Shown here: positions 42,821 through 52,653 of the stretch, piece by piece | Layout: each line of letters begins with the position of its first letter | Position numbering within the stretch: position 1 is the stretch's first letter | Assembly: GCA_003223025.1 (NCBI GenBank) | Contig: QHXR01000001.1 | Coordinates: 508,248-572,247, forward strand | DNA from: Acidobacteriota bacterium | Lineage (GTDB): Bacteria; Acidobacteriota; Blastocatellia; Pyrinomonadales; Pyrinomonadaceae | Length of the DNA: 64,000 nt | Direction: 5' to 3' | Made by a program: the position numbers and the translations under genes | Notes under the pieces: model-generated | The model's database searches: none | Told to the model about the DNA's origin: nothing | What the model saw: only the letters and a program-made list of their open reading frames with translations

Positions 42821-43312
42821 TTATTTTTCGGTTGGCTTGGCGGAATTCTGTACCTTCATAAAATTAAAATAGAGGTTTGATAACTGTTCCGGGGCCATGG
42901 CATCTGCGCGCGATAGAAGCGTTATCGTTTCATCGCGGTGGACGAGTATCGATCCGATTCTTTCCTGCTGTTCAGGAGGATACGAGCTGTCGTTTCCTTC
43001 GATGTCGGCCCGCAGGTCGGTAAAGAAGCTGCTCGACTGCTGCCGAGCTTGCTCAAATTCTCCCTTTTGCGCTTCCAATGCGGCGGTGGCGAGACTGTTC
43101 TGAAGAACGCTTCGCCGCAAGCTCTTTCGAAGTGAATCTCGTTCGTATTCATACCCATTCGATGTGATCCACATCGCTGAGAATCCGAGCAGAAATGCGC
43201 TCAGAGCTATAGCTATCACAACCGCGACTCTCGTGAACAAGCCAGAGTTGACGCTGTCGATGATTGGCAATTCACTTCTAGCATTCCGCAAATTTTCTTG
43301 AAGCTCCATCAT
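42821..43312 (-). CDS. Membrane protein with one TM and periplasmic helical domain
   Basis: 163 aa from the ATG at 43312, chosen because aaggag lies 5 bp upstream (gaaggagcgaaatg). One transmembrane helix (about 30-50, VAVVIAIALSAFLLGFSAMW) is followed by a charged helical domain. No family recognised. It is downstream of a tiny lmo0937-like gene on the same strand, and an MgtC-like gene lies further upstream. Confidence 0.6.
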   Translation of the reverse strand: MMELQENLRNARSELPIIDSVNSGLFTRVAVVIAIALSAFLLGFSAMWITSNGYEYERDSLRKSLRRSVLQNSLATAALEAQKGEFEQARQQSSSFFTDLRADIEGNDSSYPPEQQERIGSILVHRDETITLLSRADAMAPEQLSNLYFNFMKVQNSAKPTEK

Positions 43313-43349
43313 TTCGCTCCTTCGGATATTGACGATCACGGAAGCGCGG

Positions 43350-43493
43350 TTACGCGTTGCGTCCCATTACAAGTTTCACGAAAAACGCTACTGCCGCGAA
43401 CACTAGCAACAGATGTATAAAGCCGCCGGCCACATTACCAATAAAACCCAGCATCCATAGAACCAACAGAATCACGATAATTGTCCAGAGCAT
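43350..43493 (-). CDS. 47-aa lmo0937-like membrane microprotein
   Basis: MLWTIIVILLVLWMLGFIGN, then VAGGFIHLLLVFAAVAFFVK and a short basic end. Two hydrophobic segments around a GNVAGG turn are the hallmark of lmo0937-family (DUF5670) small membrane proteins. The ribosome site aggag lies 9 bp before the ATG. Members are common in stress-related gene groups; function unknown. Confidence 0.8.
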   Translation of the reverse strand: MLWTIIVILLVLWMLGFIGNVAGGFIHLLLVFAAVAFFVKLVMGRNA

Positions 43494-43672
43494 TTTTGTT
43501 TCTCCTATTCGAGGTAGTCATCGAGAATTAAATTTTAGGCGACCGAGAGCCCCAGTTCATCCGTATCAACACTCAAACGGAATGAGTAAAATTACCCAAG
43601 CCATGTCTCGAATATTCATCGATGAACACGCATGAACAAACTTTAGATAAATGGATTCGAATGAAACGAAAC

Positions 43673-44185
43673 TCACTTCGACGAGGTCTTATCCGCATGG
43701 TCTGCGTTTTCGACGATTGGACTTAGCGTCCATAAGACCAGAAACATAATCGAACTTAATAGCACTGCGATCTCCTCCCGACCGAATGCCACTGCTGCGC
43801 CGATCGCGCCCGTACACCAGATACTCGCCGCCGTTGCGAGCCCGCGGACGTTAGACTCCTGCTTCAAGATCGCGCCGCCACCGATGAAGCCTATCCCTCC
43901 AATGAGTCCTTGTAAGAGTCGAGCGTGCGTTTCCGCGTTGGATCCATTCAGATCTTTAACAATGAGCATAAAACCGCACGCTCCTACGGCTACTATCGGA
44001 AAAGTTCTCAAGCCAATATTGCGCTTGGACTCGTGCCGCTCCCACCCGATGGGCACCGCTAAAATGAAAGCCAATGCAATGCGCAGAAAGTCGATCAGAG
44101 TTTGCCTCCAATCAAATGAAAAGGCCGCGTAAAGAAACTCCATAACACCTCGCACCCCGCCCGCGTAAATCACCTTACCTGCCAT
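43673..44185 (-). CDS. MgtC/SapB-family inner-membrane protein
   Basis: 170 aa; an internal ATG 14 codons in (MEFLYAAFSF) is an alternative start. Family landmarks: PIGWERHESKRNIGLRTF, then GLIGGIGFIGGGAIL and NVRGLATAASIWCTGAIGA. Four or five hydrophobic helices cover the typical length of the short MgtC form without the C-terminal ACT-like domain. MgtC proteins act in Mg2+ limitation, acid and F-ATPase control in other bacteria. Confidence 0.87.
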   Translation of the reverse strand: MAGKVIYAGGVRGVMEFLYAAFSFDWRQTLIDFLRIALAFILAVPIGWERHESKRNIGLRTFPIVAVGACGFMLIVKDLNGSNAETHARLLQGLIGGIGFIGGGAILKQESNVRGLATAASIWCTGAIGAAVAFGREEIAVLLSSIMFLVLWTLSPIVENADHADKTSSK

Positions 44186-44392
44186 CGCCGTTGCACCTCT
44201 TACTCCGTCCTTCTAGACACGTCGATTTCAAGGTTGCCGGTTCCGAAGGCCGCGAAATTCGAATTCTACTAAGTTTTTGCGATTTCGACGTGAGTGATAT
44301 TACCGAAACTTTTGGGTAGGAATACGGTCGATAACCCGGTTGGTAAACGATAGGGTTGAAGGACTGATTTCTTTAATTTAGAGGATCCTATT

Positions 44393-46354
44393 ATGAAACA
44401 ATTTAAACCAAAAATAGTGACAACGGCGCTCGTTATATTCGCCTTCATTTTTATAAGCACAGGGTTGCGAAATGACGTACATGCTCAACGGACGACTGCT
44501 CGGGTGAGTGATCGACAAGTCGAAAAGATCATCGGCAATATCGAGCGTCGCAGCGACGCGTTTCGCCGAAGTTTCGACAACGCTCTGGATCGCAGCCAAC
44601 TCAACGGCACTTATACGGAAGATAGAGTAAACGAATTTGTACGGGCCTTTGAGGAGTCTTCGAATAAGTTGAGGTCGCGCTTCAACGGACGAGCCGTGGC
44701 ATCAGGCGATGTGGAAAACGTTTTGATAAGCGCTTCCGTGATGGATCAGTTCATGGCGACCAATCTTCGGCAGACAAGGGTTCAGGGTGACTAGACCCTG
44801 CTCAAGCGTGATTTGCAGAATCTGGCCAACGTCTACGGTATCGCATTCAACTTAAACGGACGTGTCCTCCCCCCGACAGTAGTCGCGAACCAGAGACCAT
44901 ACCGGGTGGGTGATTCGGAAGTCGAGGCTGTTCTGCGACGAGTCGAAATGAACAGTGATGCATTTCGGAGAGCTCTGGATCGAGCTCTTGACCGAAGCAA
45001 GCTGAACAGCACAAACCGCGAAGACAACCTTACCGGCTACGTGACGAACTTCGAAAACGCGACGGACGCACTTAGGAGAAACTTTGATGGCAGAGCCTCG
45101 CTCATGGCTGATGTGTCTAACGTGTTGGTCCAAGCAGCGCGAATCGATGATTTCATGAAACGAAATCTGCGGCGGGATGCGCTAGTGCAGCGCGAGTGGA
45201 AGAGCGTTCGCATAGATCTGAACTTGCTCGCGAGTTATTACAGTCTTTCATTCAACCTCGATAACCGAAGGGGAATGCCGCCATACGCGGCGTTTATCGC
45301 AAACACGACATTCACGGGAACCTATCGGCTCGACACTTATCGCAGCGACAATGCCCGGACGGTCGCGGAAAATGCCACTCGCCTGGCTAATCCGAATAAC
45401 CGTCAGCGAGTCAGCGATAACATTGTACGTCGATTGCAATCGCCCGAAATGTTGGCAGTCGAGCGTCGCGGGATGCAGGTGTTGTTAGCGTCCTCTCTTT
45501 CACCGCAAATCAGTCTAGTGGCAGACGGGTTAGAGCATCTTGAGAGTTACCCGAACGGTCGTACCTCGAGAGTGCGCGCGACGCTTGCCGGCAATAGTCT
45601 CACCATCGTTTCCAATGGCGATAGGCCGAACGACTTTTCAGTTGTCTTTACCGCTTTGGACTCAGGACGGAGGCTGATGGTAACCCGCAGCATCTACCTC
45701 GAAGGATTGAACAAGGCGGTCGAAGCGCGTAGCTACTACGACAGAACATCAGGCGTCGCGCAGTTCGACATCTTCAAAAACAGGCCGTCAGATTCAGCAA
45801 ACTCTTACTTGCCGCAAAACTTCATACTACCTCCCAACACGGTACTGAGGGCGGTGACGAATACCAGGTTGTCCACAAAAACGGCACATGATGGCGACCG
45901 GTTTTCGATGACCGTTCGGAGTCCCGGTCCCTATGCCGGTGCGGTGATCGAAGGTTTCATCTCGAGCACCACGCGATCGGGTCGCGTCAGCGGGCGTTCG
46001 GCAATCAATCTGCACTACGAAACAATCCGAATGCCGGACAACAAGACCTACCGTTTCGCTGGGATCACTGAGAGCATCCGCGCAGCGTCCGGAGAAACTG
46101 TTCGAATTGATAACGAGGGTACGTTGCGGGAAAGTGATAGCCAGACGGCTCGGACGGTCGGGCGGACGGCGATCGGCACCGGCGTCGGGGCGTTGTTAGG
46201 AGCTCTTCTGGGCGGAGGTGAAGGGGCCGCCATCGGGGCAGCGCTCGGAGCCGGCACAGGAATCGGATCGATCTATGTGCAGGGACGCGATGATTTGGAA
46301 GTTCCGAGAGGATCGGAATTTACAATACGCTCATTTGGTCCGGGCCGGGCGTAG
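44393..46354 (+). pseudogene. Exported two-module repeat protein with glycine zipper, split by an amber codon
   Basis: One continuous frame of 653 codons broken by a single TAG at 44792-44794. Part one (133 aa) has a signal peptide (VIFAFIFISTGLRNDVHAQ) and a first helical module (SDRQVEKIIGNIERRSDAFR...ALDRSQLN). After the stop, the same frame completes this module (KRDLQNLANVYGIAFNL). A second copy follows (SEVEAVLRRVEMNSDAFR...ALDRSKLN ... DLNLLASYYSLSFNL), then a beta-rich domain and a C-terminal glycine zipper (GTGVGALLGALLGGGEGAA). Aligning the modules puts the TAG exactly where the second copy has Trp (TGG). So it is a one-base nonsense change, a sequencing error, or readthrough. Without it the protein would be a periplasmic or outer-membrane-associated stress protein of unknown role. 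Confidence 0.78.
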
Positions 46355-46426
46355 GTCGGGCGGCGGGAGCAAGATCGATGAGCCGTTATGGCGACATGAC
46401 GGCTCTATCTGAATACGGGATAGCGC

Positions 46427-47242
46427 ATGATCGAATCAATGTACGACTCGAAGAATGCTGTTCGACGGCAGTTCACGCATGAGCGGCGGAGCTTATTGCA
46501 ACAGTTGGAAACCTGGCTTGAAACGCCACTCCTTATACTCGGTTTCATTTGGTTGACACTGCTTGTAATCGAACTTAGCGGGAATTTGTCGCCGACTCTC
46601 GAACTAGTCGGTACCGTTATCTGGATAATCTTCATCGCCGATTTTGTGATCAAGTTAACGCTTGCGCCGGATAAGACAGACTATATCCGGAGCAATTGGC
46701 TGACGGCGCTATCGCTGCTCGTGCCAGCCCTTCGCGTGTTCCGTATATTTCGGGTCTTTCGCATTTTAAGGGCGGCCCGCGCCGTGCGCGGAGTTCGTCT
46801 CCTAAAGATCGTGACGTCGTTGAACCGCGGGATGAAGGCTCTGGGAAGAAGTTTTGGACGACGTGGTTTTGGATATGTGGTCACTTTGACGATTATCGTC
46901 ATCTTTGCCGGTGCTGCCGGAATGCTCACCTTTGAGAATGAAGCCGGCGGAGGTATGCGGTCGTACGGTGACGCGCTGTGGTGGACCGCTATGATGATCA
47001 CAACAATTGGTTCCGACTACTTCCCGCGCTCGGCAGAAGGGCGCATTCTTTGTTTTATGCTCGCTCTGTATGGATTTGCAGTCTTCGGATATGTGACCGC
47101 TACGCTGGCGACCTTTTTTGTGGGACGCGATGCTGCGTCAGAGGAATCTGAAATGATCGGGGCCGCGGATATTGACGCGTTGCGTCGTGAGATCGCCGAA
47201 CTGCGTGCCGAACTCCGGCGTCAGCCATTTAGCAAAATTTGA
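46427..47242 (+). CDS. Voltage-gated-type cation channel with atypical filter
   Basis: 271 aa ion-transport-family protein. Six hydrophobic segments are visible, with an S4-like helix RVFRIFRVFRILRAARAVRG (Arg every third residue), a pore loop with ITTIGSDYFP at about 189-198, and a final C-terminal coiled coil (DIDALRREIAELRAELRRQ). The canonical potassium filter TVGYGD reads TIGSDY here, so potassium selectivity cannot be assumed. The stop overlaps the start of the MscS gene, so the two channels are translationally linked. Confidence 0.85.
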   Translation: MIESMYDSKNAVRRQFTHERRSLLQQLETWLETPLLILGFIWLTLLVIELSGNLSPTLELVGTVIWIIFIADFVIKLTLAPDKTDYIRSNWLTALSLLVPALRVFRIFRVFRILRAARAVRGVRLLKIVTSLNRGMKALGRSFGRRGFGYVVTLTIIVIFAGAAGMLTFENEAGGGMRSYGDALWWTAMMITTIGSDYFPRSAEGRILCFMLALYGFAVFGYVTATLATFFVGRDAASEESEMIGAADIDALRREIAELRAELRRQPFSKI

Positions 47243-48216
47243 AAAAGGTTATGTACCTGTTCCAACAATCAGCCGACAACGCTCCGACGAATTTCGATCC
47301 TGAGACTCTTTGGAACTCATTGTACGGATTACTGAACTCGTTCCTTTACCGCGTACCGTATTTGCTGATCGCTCTAATTGTATTTGCTATGTTCCTCGGT
47401 ATCGCAAAGCTCGTGAGCCGCGCGATCTTGACGGCCGGACAGCGAACAAGACTGGATGTGACCCTAGCCGAAATGCTCGGTCGGCTGGCGTCTTTCGTAA
47501 TCGCGATCTTGGGTGCTTTCGTCGCAGCCGTGATCATTTTTCCGGCATTCAAACCCGGTGACCTCGTCGCCGGTCTCGGGATTACGTCGGTCGCGGTCGG
47601 ATTTGCATTCAAGGACGTGCTCCAAAACTTCTTTGCCGGGATCTTGATCCTATGGAGAAAACCATTCCTAGTCGGTGACGAACTTAAATTTAAGGAGTAT
47701 GAGGGGACTGTTGAAGAAATTACGGTCCGTTCAACGCGTCTAAGAACATTTGACGGAGAGCGCGCGGTTATTCCGAATGGAGACATCTACGCTAATGCGG
47801 TTTTAGTAAAGACGGCGTTCGATAGTCGCAGGGTAAAATTTATCGTTGGAATCGGCTATCCGGACGATATCGAAAAGGGAAGACAAACAATAGGGAGAGT
47901 GCTCGAGTCGATCCGTGGCGTCCAGACCGATCCAGGCCCGTGGATATACGTCTCGGAGTTGGCACCCTCATCGGTAAATTTCACCGTGTATTTTTGGGTA
48001 CAGTCCGAACAGGCGAACGTGCTTCGTGTCAGCGATCAAGTCGCGACCGGCATAAAATACGCGCTTGATAAAGCTCGTATAGAGATGCCGTACCCGCATA
48101 ATGTGGTGATTTTGCAGAATGCTGAAACAGATGTTTCGACGGCATCAATGACGGATCGAAAGGAAGGGAAGAGATTCTTGCCGCACGTTGCGCCGCCAAG
48201 CCAGCGCCGCGCGTAA
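47239..48216 (+). CDS. MscS-family mechanosensitive channel
   Basis: 325 aa from a TTG that overlaps the previous stop (TTGA); an ATG at 47251 (MYLFQQSADN) is an alternative. Three hydrophobic helices at about 40-60, 82-105 and 110-135, the pore-lining helix with GLGITSVAVGFAFKDVLQNFFAG, then the MscS beta domain with FLVGDELKF and RTFDGERAVIPNGDIY. It releases solutes on hypo-osmotic shock. Convergent with the sensor kinase gene downstream. Confidence 0.88.
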   Translation: MKKVMYLFQQSADNAPTNFDPETLWNSLYGLLNSFLYRVPYLLIALIVFAMFLGIAKLVSRAILTAGQRTRLDVTLAEMLGRLASFVIAILGAFVAAVIIFPAFKPGDLVAGLGITSVAVGFAFKDVLQNFFAGILILWRKPFLVGDELKFKEYEGTVEEITVRSTRLRTFDGERAVIPNGDIYANAVLVKTAFDSRRVKFIVGIGYPDDIEKGRQTIGRVLESIRGVQTDPGPWIYVSELAPSSVNFTVYFWVQSEQANVLRVSDQVATGIKYALDKARIEMPYPHNVVILQNAETDVSTASMTDRKEGKRFLPHVAPPSQRRA

Positions 48217-48245
48217 GTGAAACTGTCGAGACAATTCTTCCTTAT

Positions 48246-50108
48246 TTATACGATTTGGAGTGGCTGTAATATGATTTCCTGCGGCGGAGAACCCGAGGGC
48301 TTGTGCTCTGTTGGGTTCCCATAAATGGGTAAAACGATTGCGACGCTTGTGCCTCGTCCGTTCACGACCGGGCTTTTAACCTCGATACGGCCCTCCATTT
48401 GATCGACAAGAACTTTGACCAGGTAAAGTCCGAGGCCAATTCCGGGGACTTGTTCGAGCGAAAGACACGCGTCGTATTCGTCACCGTTCGTGCTAGCGTC
48501 AACACTGGAAACCGCAAGCGGCCGACCGCGATAAAATTTCTCGAAAATACGATTCAAATCTTCTTCCGCGATACCGCAGCCGGTGTCGGATATTTCCACT
48601 ACCACATGCTCTCCGTCCTGTCCCGCGATCAACTTGATAGTGCCATCTGCCGGTGTGTACTTGAGCGAGTTTTCGAGCAACCCGGAGATGACTCTTCGAA
48701 GAGCCGCAGGGTCGGAGTTTACGGGAGGCAATGGGTCCTTCGGAATTAACAGTTCGAGAGTCAGATCGCGAGTTTCAGCCGCCTTTTTGTGCAACGAGAT
48801 TACGCTTCGAAGCATACTGGAAGTATCAGTTTCCTCAAGCGTGGGATGGTACGTGCCGGACTCAATTCGGGAAAGATCGAGCAAGTTTTGTACAAGCTCG
48901 ATCTGCCTGTCACATTCGCTGCTGATCGTCTCGAGATATTCCTGCCTGTCCGTCTCCGGAATTGCATTCTTCTGGAGTACGCGCGTGAGCGTTTTTATCG
49001 TCGTTAGTGGAGTGCGGAGTTCATGCGAAACACTACTGACGAAGTCAGATTTAAGTTGATCGAGCTCTTTTAATTTCTCCTCCCGAGCGACAATCTTTTC
49101 CGCCATCACATTGAATGTCAGACCCAGTTCTTGAATGGTGGGATTCGCCTCAATTGCACTGCGAGCAGACAGATCTCCCTCCCCGAACGCTCGTGCTGCG
49201 GCAATCAATTCTTGCAGCGGCACTACGATACTCCTTGCAATCAGGAACGCCGCGAAAATCGCGAGGCACGCAATGAGCAAACTTAGAAGAAGTTGCTGAT
49301 TGAACTGTTGCCGTGCACTGCCATAGAGTCCCACGGCGGGAGCTCCCACTGTGACGACCGCATTGACAGGTTCGACCTCTGCGAGGCCGTAGACGCGCTT
49401 GATGTGATCATAGGGGCTTTCCATTTCTACAACGCCTTTCTGCTTCCTGTTCAACGCGCGCTGCAGCGGAGTCTCACTAATATCGAGCGAAAGTTGCTCG
49501 GGCGAGACCTGACTCCGATAGATCAGACGATTGTTTGAGTCAAAAACGGCGATGATATGATCCTCGGGGAGTTCGAGTTGGTTGAACACATCGCTGGCGC
49601 TGGCTCCGTCGATGCGCGCGACCGCGATGTTGCCGTCGGGAAGCTGCATCGCCATGGAGATCAGCCGAAGTTGTTTGTCAGTACTTTGTTCAGTTACTAC
49701 GACCAGGCTTCGATTCACGTCGATCTCCGATCTTAAAGTTTCAATCGAGGTAGCCTGCATGTTCCATTTCTTGGCGGTTTGCGCAAGCAGCACATCCCCG
49801 GTCGGACTCACGATTTCGACATGAAGCCACGAGGGACGCGTCCGTGTAATTGAGTTAAGATACTCTCTAAGTATTGCGTTGTCGGTCGTACCGTTCTGTG
49901 CAAGCGCGGAGATAGTAGATAGAGTTTGCTGTTGGGCTCTTACCCACTGTTCGAACGCCGTTGCGGCTAGATGAGCCTGCTGTTCGATTGAACGATTTAG
50001 AAGCTCTCTGCTCCCATTCCACATGCTCCACTGATTATAGAGCGCGACCAGCATCAGCGGTACAACGAGTCCAATCGTAAGAAGAAGCAGTCGGGTTCTT
50101 ATTGACAA
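48246..50108 (-). CDS. Membrane sensor histidine kinase (Cache-like sensor, HAMP, HisKA, HATPase)
   Basis: 620 aa. TM1 at about 7-24, an extracytoplasmic sensor region about 30-270 that looks like a double Cache domain, TM2 at about 272-293, HAMP about 294-345, HisKA with phosphorylated His362 (SVSHELRTPLTT), then HATPase boxes N (ENSLKYT), G1 (DTGCGIA) and G2 (GIGLGLYLV). It is likely paired with the LuxR-type response regulator encoded just upstream on the same strand, with a small exported-protein gene between. The ligand is unknown. Confidence 0.9.
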   Translation of the reverse strand: MSIRTRLLLLTIGLVVPLMLVALYNQWSMWNGSRELLNRSIEQQAHLAATAFEQWVRAQQQTLSTISALAQNGTTDNAILREYLNSITRTRPSWLHVEIVSPTGDVLLAQTAKKWNMQATSIETLRSEIDVNRSLVVVTEQSTDKQLRLISMAMQLPDGNIAVARIDGASASDVFNQLELPEDHIIAVFDSNNRLIYRSQVSPEQLSLDISETPLQRALNRKQKGVVEMESPYDHIKRVYGLAEVEPVNAVVTVGAPAVGLYGSARQQFNQQLLLSLLIACLAIFAAFLIARSIVVPLQELIAAARAFGEGDLSARSAIEANPTIQELGLTFNVMAEKIVAREEKLKELDQLKSDFVSSVSHELRTPLTTIKTLTRVLQKNAIPETDRQEYLETISSECDRQIELVQNLLDLSRIESGTYHPTLEETDTSSMLRSVISLHKKAAETRDLTLELLIPKDPLPPVNSDPAALRRVISGLLENSLKYTPADGTIKLIAGQDGEHVVVEISDTGCGIAEEDLNRIFEKFYRGRPLAVSSVDASTNGDEYDACLSLEQVPGIGLGLYLVKVLVDQMEGRIEVKSPVVNGRGTSVAIVLPIYGNPTEHKPSGSPPQEIILQPLQIV

Positions 50109-50220
50109 GGACTAACCTCCGGGTAGACAAGCCCGCCGATCATCTAATCGAACGTCCGAGAGAGCGGCACTTCTGTCACAGACAAAAACGTCAAAACAAT
50201 TTGCTCGTCAGGTCTGGCGA

Positions 50221-50721
50221 TCATAGTTTCCGAAGCGTAATAATAGTCACGCCGTTTTCACCCGGCGTCGCAGAGTAAGAAACCCAATATCCGGCTTCGG
50301 GATAACGAACCATCTTATAGACCGTTCCGTTCTGCCGAGGATCCGCTGTTGCTCCGGCCCCGAAAACATCGGTTAACGACGGGGCACCTTTTCCGCCCTG
50401 GAACATAACCGCGATCGCGCTGACTTTCTTATCAGATCCGATCTCAATTTGAGCCATCTCGGAGTCTGAGCGGTTGTATAGAAATCCTCCCTCATCCTTT
50501 ATCTTCGGCTTCCCCCAGAGTGCTTCAACGTCATCGGGAGACATTCCGAGGCTAAGTGCATGGTATTCCCGCATCGGCGCCGGCGAGACCGCGCCGGTAT
50601 TAGCCTGCGTCTCAGCGGGCTTGGGATGGCCGGCCGCCATTGTTTGCGCGGTTGTTGCGGGTCCTAATGCGAACAATACAAAAGCAAAACCAACAGCTAA
50701 TTCAATAATTTCATTTTTCAT
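50221..50721 (-). CDS. Small exported protein between sensor kinase and regulator
   Basis: 166 aa from the ATG at 50721 (MKNEIIELAVGFAFVLFAL...TTAQ), chosen because it gives a signal peptide and agaggtgat lies upstream. The mature part has an SmpA/OmlA-like beginning (HALSLGMSPDDVEALWGKP), common in small envelope proteins, and a beta-rich end. Its position between regulator and kinase suggests it is a regulated target or sensor accessory. Confidence 0.68.
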   Translation of the reverse strand: MKNEIIELAVGFAFVLFALGPATTAQTMAAGHPKPAETQANTGAVSPAPMREYHALSLGMSPDDVEALWGKPKIKDEGGFLYNRSDSEMAQIEIGSDKKVSAIAVMFQGGKGAPSLTDVFGAGATADPRQNGTVYKMVRYPEAGYWVSYSATPGENGVTIITLRKL

Positions 50722-50822
50722 GATCCAATCACCTCTCATGAAAAGGTTATCGAACGTAGCTAACATTCGAATCGCGCAAAACACTTAGACAGACTAGGTG
50801 TTTTCACTTAGGCGCCGTGCGA

Positions 50823-51464
50823 TTACTCTTTTTCATCGGTCCGGATAGTCAGAATGGACCTCGCGATTTCGACACGGTTTGAAAAGTTCTTTTTCCCCAA
50901 GATGCGGCTTACGTGACTCTCCACGGTACGAATACTTAAACCCAGTTCGGCAGCAATTTCTTTGTTCGTTAGACCCCGTGCGATAGCCTCAGCGACTCGC
51001 CACTCGGCGTCTGTCAATTCAGCGTCCCGAACCAGGACTTCTTCTTTTCCTTCGGCAGTCCCTGTTAGTGTGGCAAACGCAGTTCGCGTTCGCTCGACGC
51101 GGTCGAGGATCGAGCGAATCACCGCGGTCAATTCGTCCGGCTCGAACGGCTTAGTTATGTAAGCGTCGATTCCTGATCGAAAACCCTCTATTCGGTCGCG
51201 GGTATCGTCTTTGGCGGTCAAAAAAACGATTGGAATCAAACTCGTGTGTGGTGCCGACCGAAAATGTCGGGCAAGAGCGTACCCGTCCATGACCGGCATC
51301 CGAATGTCGCTGACTAGAAGATCCGGCATGGATCGCGCAATTTGAAGTATTGCATCCTTGCCATTACGCGCGGTAGCAACTTCGAATCCCTCAGATCGAA
51401 GCGCGGCCGCTATCGCGGATAGCAACGCCGCCTCGTCGTCAACAACAAGCAATCGTTTCACCAT
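50823..51464 (-). CDS. Response regulator, receiver plus LuxR-type HTH
   Basis: 213 aa from the ATG at 51464 (MVKRLLVVDDEAALL), since earlier codons are not domain-like. The receiver has the acidic pair DDE, phospho-Asp in LLVSDIRMP, the T/K switch residues (LTAKDD, TKPF) and a C-terminal LuxR HTH (ELTDAEWRVAEAIARGLTNKEIAAEL). Likely partner of the sensor kinase encoded downstream on the same strand. Confidence 0.9.
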   Translation of the reverse strand: MVKRLLVVDDEAALLSAIAAALRSEGFEVATARNGKDAILQIARSMPDLLVSDIRMPVMDGYALARHFRSAPHTSLIPIVFLTAKDDTRDRIEGFRSGIDAYITKPFEPDELTAVIRSILDRVERTRTAFATLTGTAEGKEEVLVRDAELTDAEWRVAEAIARGLTNKEIAAELGLSIRTVESHVSRILGKKNFSNRVEIARSILTIRTDEKE

Positions 51465-51894
51465 CTGATTCTGATGATACCGCAAAAGTCCACTGAGCCT
51501 GGCGGTCGCCGGGATTAAGATGAGCGGCAACTCGCTTCGATATCAGTGCAAATACTTAAAACCGTCCGTGGAAGCACGGAAGACTCTGGGGATCGGCTCG
51601 CCTAAATTCAAATAGGCGGATCGTTGTATCGGGGAAAACTAACACGACAGTATACAGGGAGTGAACAAGGTCAGAGGCTCCTCCTTTTGACCGCTGACAA
51701 AAGTCGTCAAGCTGTCCCCCAAGTGCGGAATCTACGCAACGCTGGGACGTTTGCGCGGGGTAGATTCCGCTCTCGTTCTCCTCTTCGCAGCAAGTGAAGT
51801 CGAGATTACAACAATCCGCCACCAATACGGATCCTGGCCCTAAATAGAGGTTGAGAGACATACGCGATAAACGAGGGCAGGGCGCCGGTTGTGT
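51465..51894. other. Divergent regulatory gap, no gene seen
   Basis: Lies between the minus-strand regulator and a plus-strand receiver protein. A 120-codon minus frame crosses it (51556-51918), but it overlaps the receiver start and has cysteine-rich, non-domain-like composition. Promoters for both sides are probably here; none stands out. Confidence 0.4.
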
Positions 51895-52437
51895 ATGACG
51901 ACAAATACGAAAAGCCATCTCCGCACAATTTCTAACTTATCGAGTATTCATCTCGCAACTTCCATTACGGAGGTCGGCCGCTTGCCGCGACGCATACAGG
52001 TTAGCGCTGAAAGCCGGAAAGATGACGGCGAGGTATACTCCCGAATTCAAGGCGGGCCAGAAACCGTAAAACCGGCAAGGTCGCGAAAGTCGATTCTATG
52101 TATAGAGAGTGATGCAGAGGAGCGAAAAGCGATTGCAACCGTCCTCGCGAGTTATGAACTGACTTGGTCCGACATGGTCGAGGACGCTCGCGAACTGTAT
52201 CGCCTTCAACGGTTCTCGCTTATATTTATTGCGGATAAGCTGCCAGATGGAGATGGTCTTGAGCTCTGTGAACAGATTCGGGGCGAAGACTATCTTACGC
52301 CGATAATTATCATGACTCGAAATCCTGAGTTGTCTGAAATCGATACCCGAATCGCAGGGGCTCAAAGATTGATCAAGAAACATCACCCCGACTATTTGAA
52401 AGAACTGCGAGCCCTCGCTGATAACCTCTCGGTATAA
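51895..52437 (+). CDS. Receiver-domain-only protein with N-terminal extension
   Basis: About 180 aa from the ATG at 51895 (a TTG two codons earlier is possible). The first 60 residues are polar and look disordered. A receiver domain follows: SILCIESDAEE (acidic pair), phospho-Asp in IADKLPDGDG, IIIMTRNPEL and a final lysine in RLIKKHHP. No output domain. It is probably a phosphate sink, an adaptor, or part of a relay with the nearby kinase. Confidence 0.68.
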   Translation: MTTNTKSHLRTISNLSSIHLATSITEVGRLPRRIQVSAESRKDDGEVYSRIQGGPETVKPARSRKSILCIESDAEERKAIATVLASYELTWSDMVEDARELYRLQRFSLIFIADKLPDGDGLELCEQIRGEDYLTPIIIMTRNPELSEIDTRIAGAQRLIKKHHPDYLKELRALADNLSV

Positions 52438-52653
52438 CCCATCCCGGGGCGTCGGTTTCGACTTAATCATTCGCGGAACTAAAATAGCATCGTCTTCATT
52501 GTTGAACTTTTTTGCATGGCGCGGGTTGGTTTCGACCGCGACTTCGCGATGCATCTCCGTCGAACCTCCCGTGTGTACACGTAATAGTTTCCGCCAACGC
52601 ATCTTCGAAAGTTTTCCAATTTTTGCGTAAAATAACGTGACTCAAACACGGAA

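Noticed and set aside
51556-51918. 120-codon minus frame upstream of the receiver protein
   Set aside because: Overlaps the N-terminus of the receiver gene on the other strand and has no domain-like sequence; the region is better read as a divergent promoter gap.
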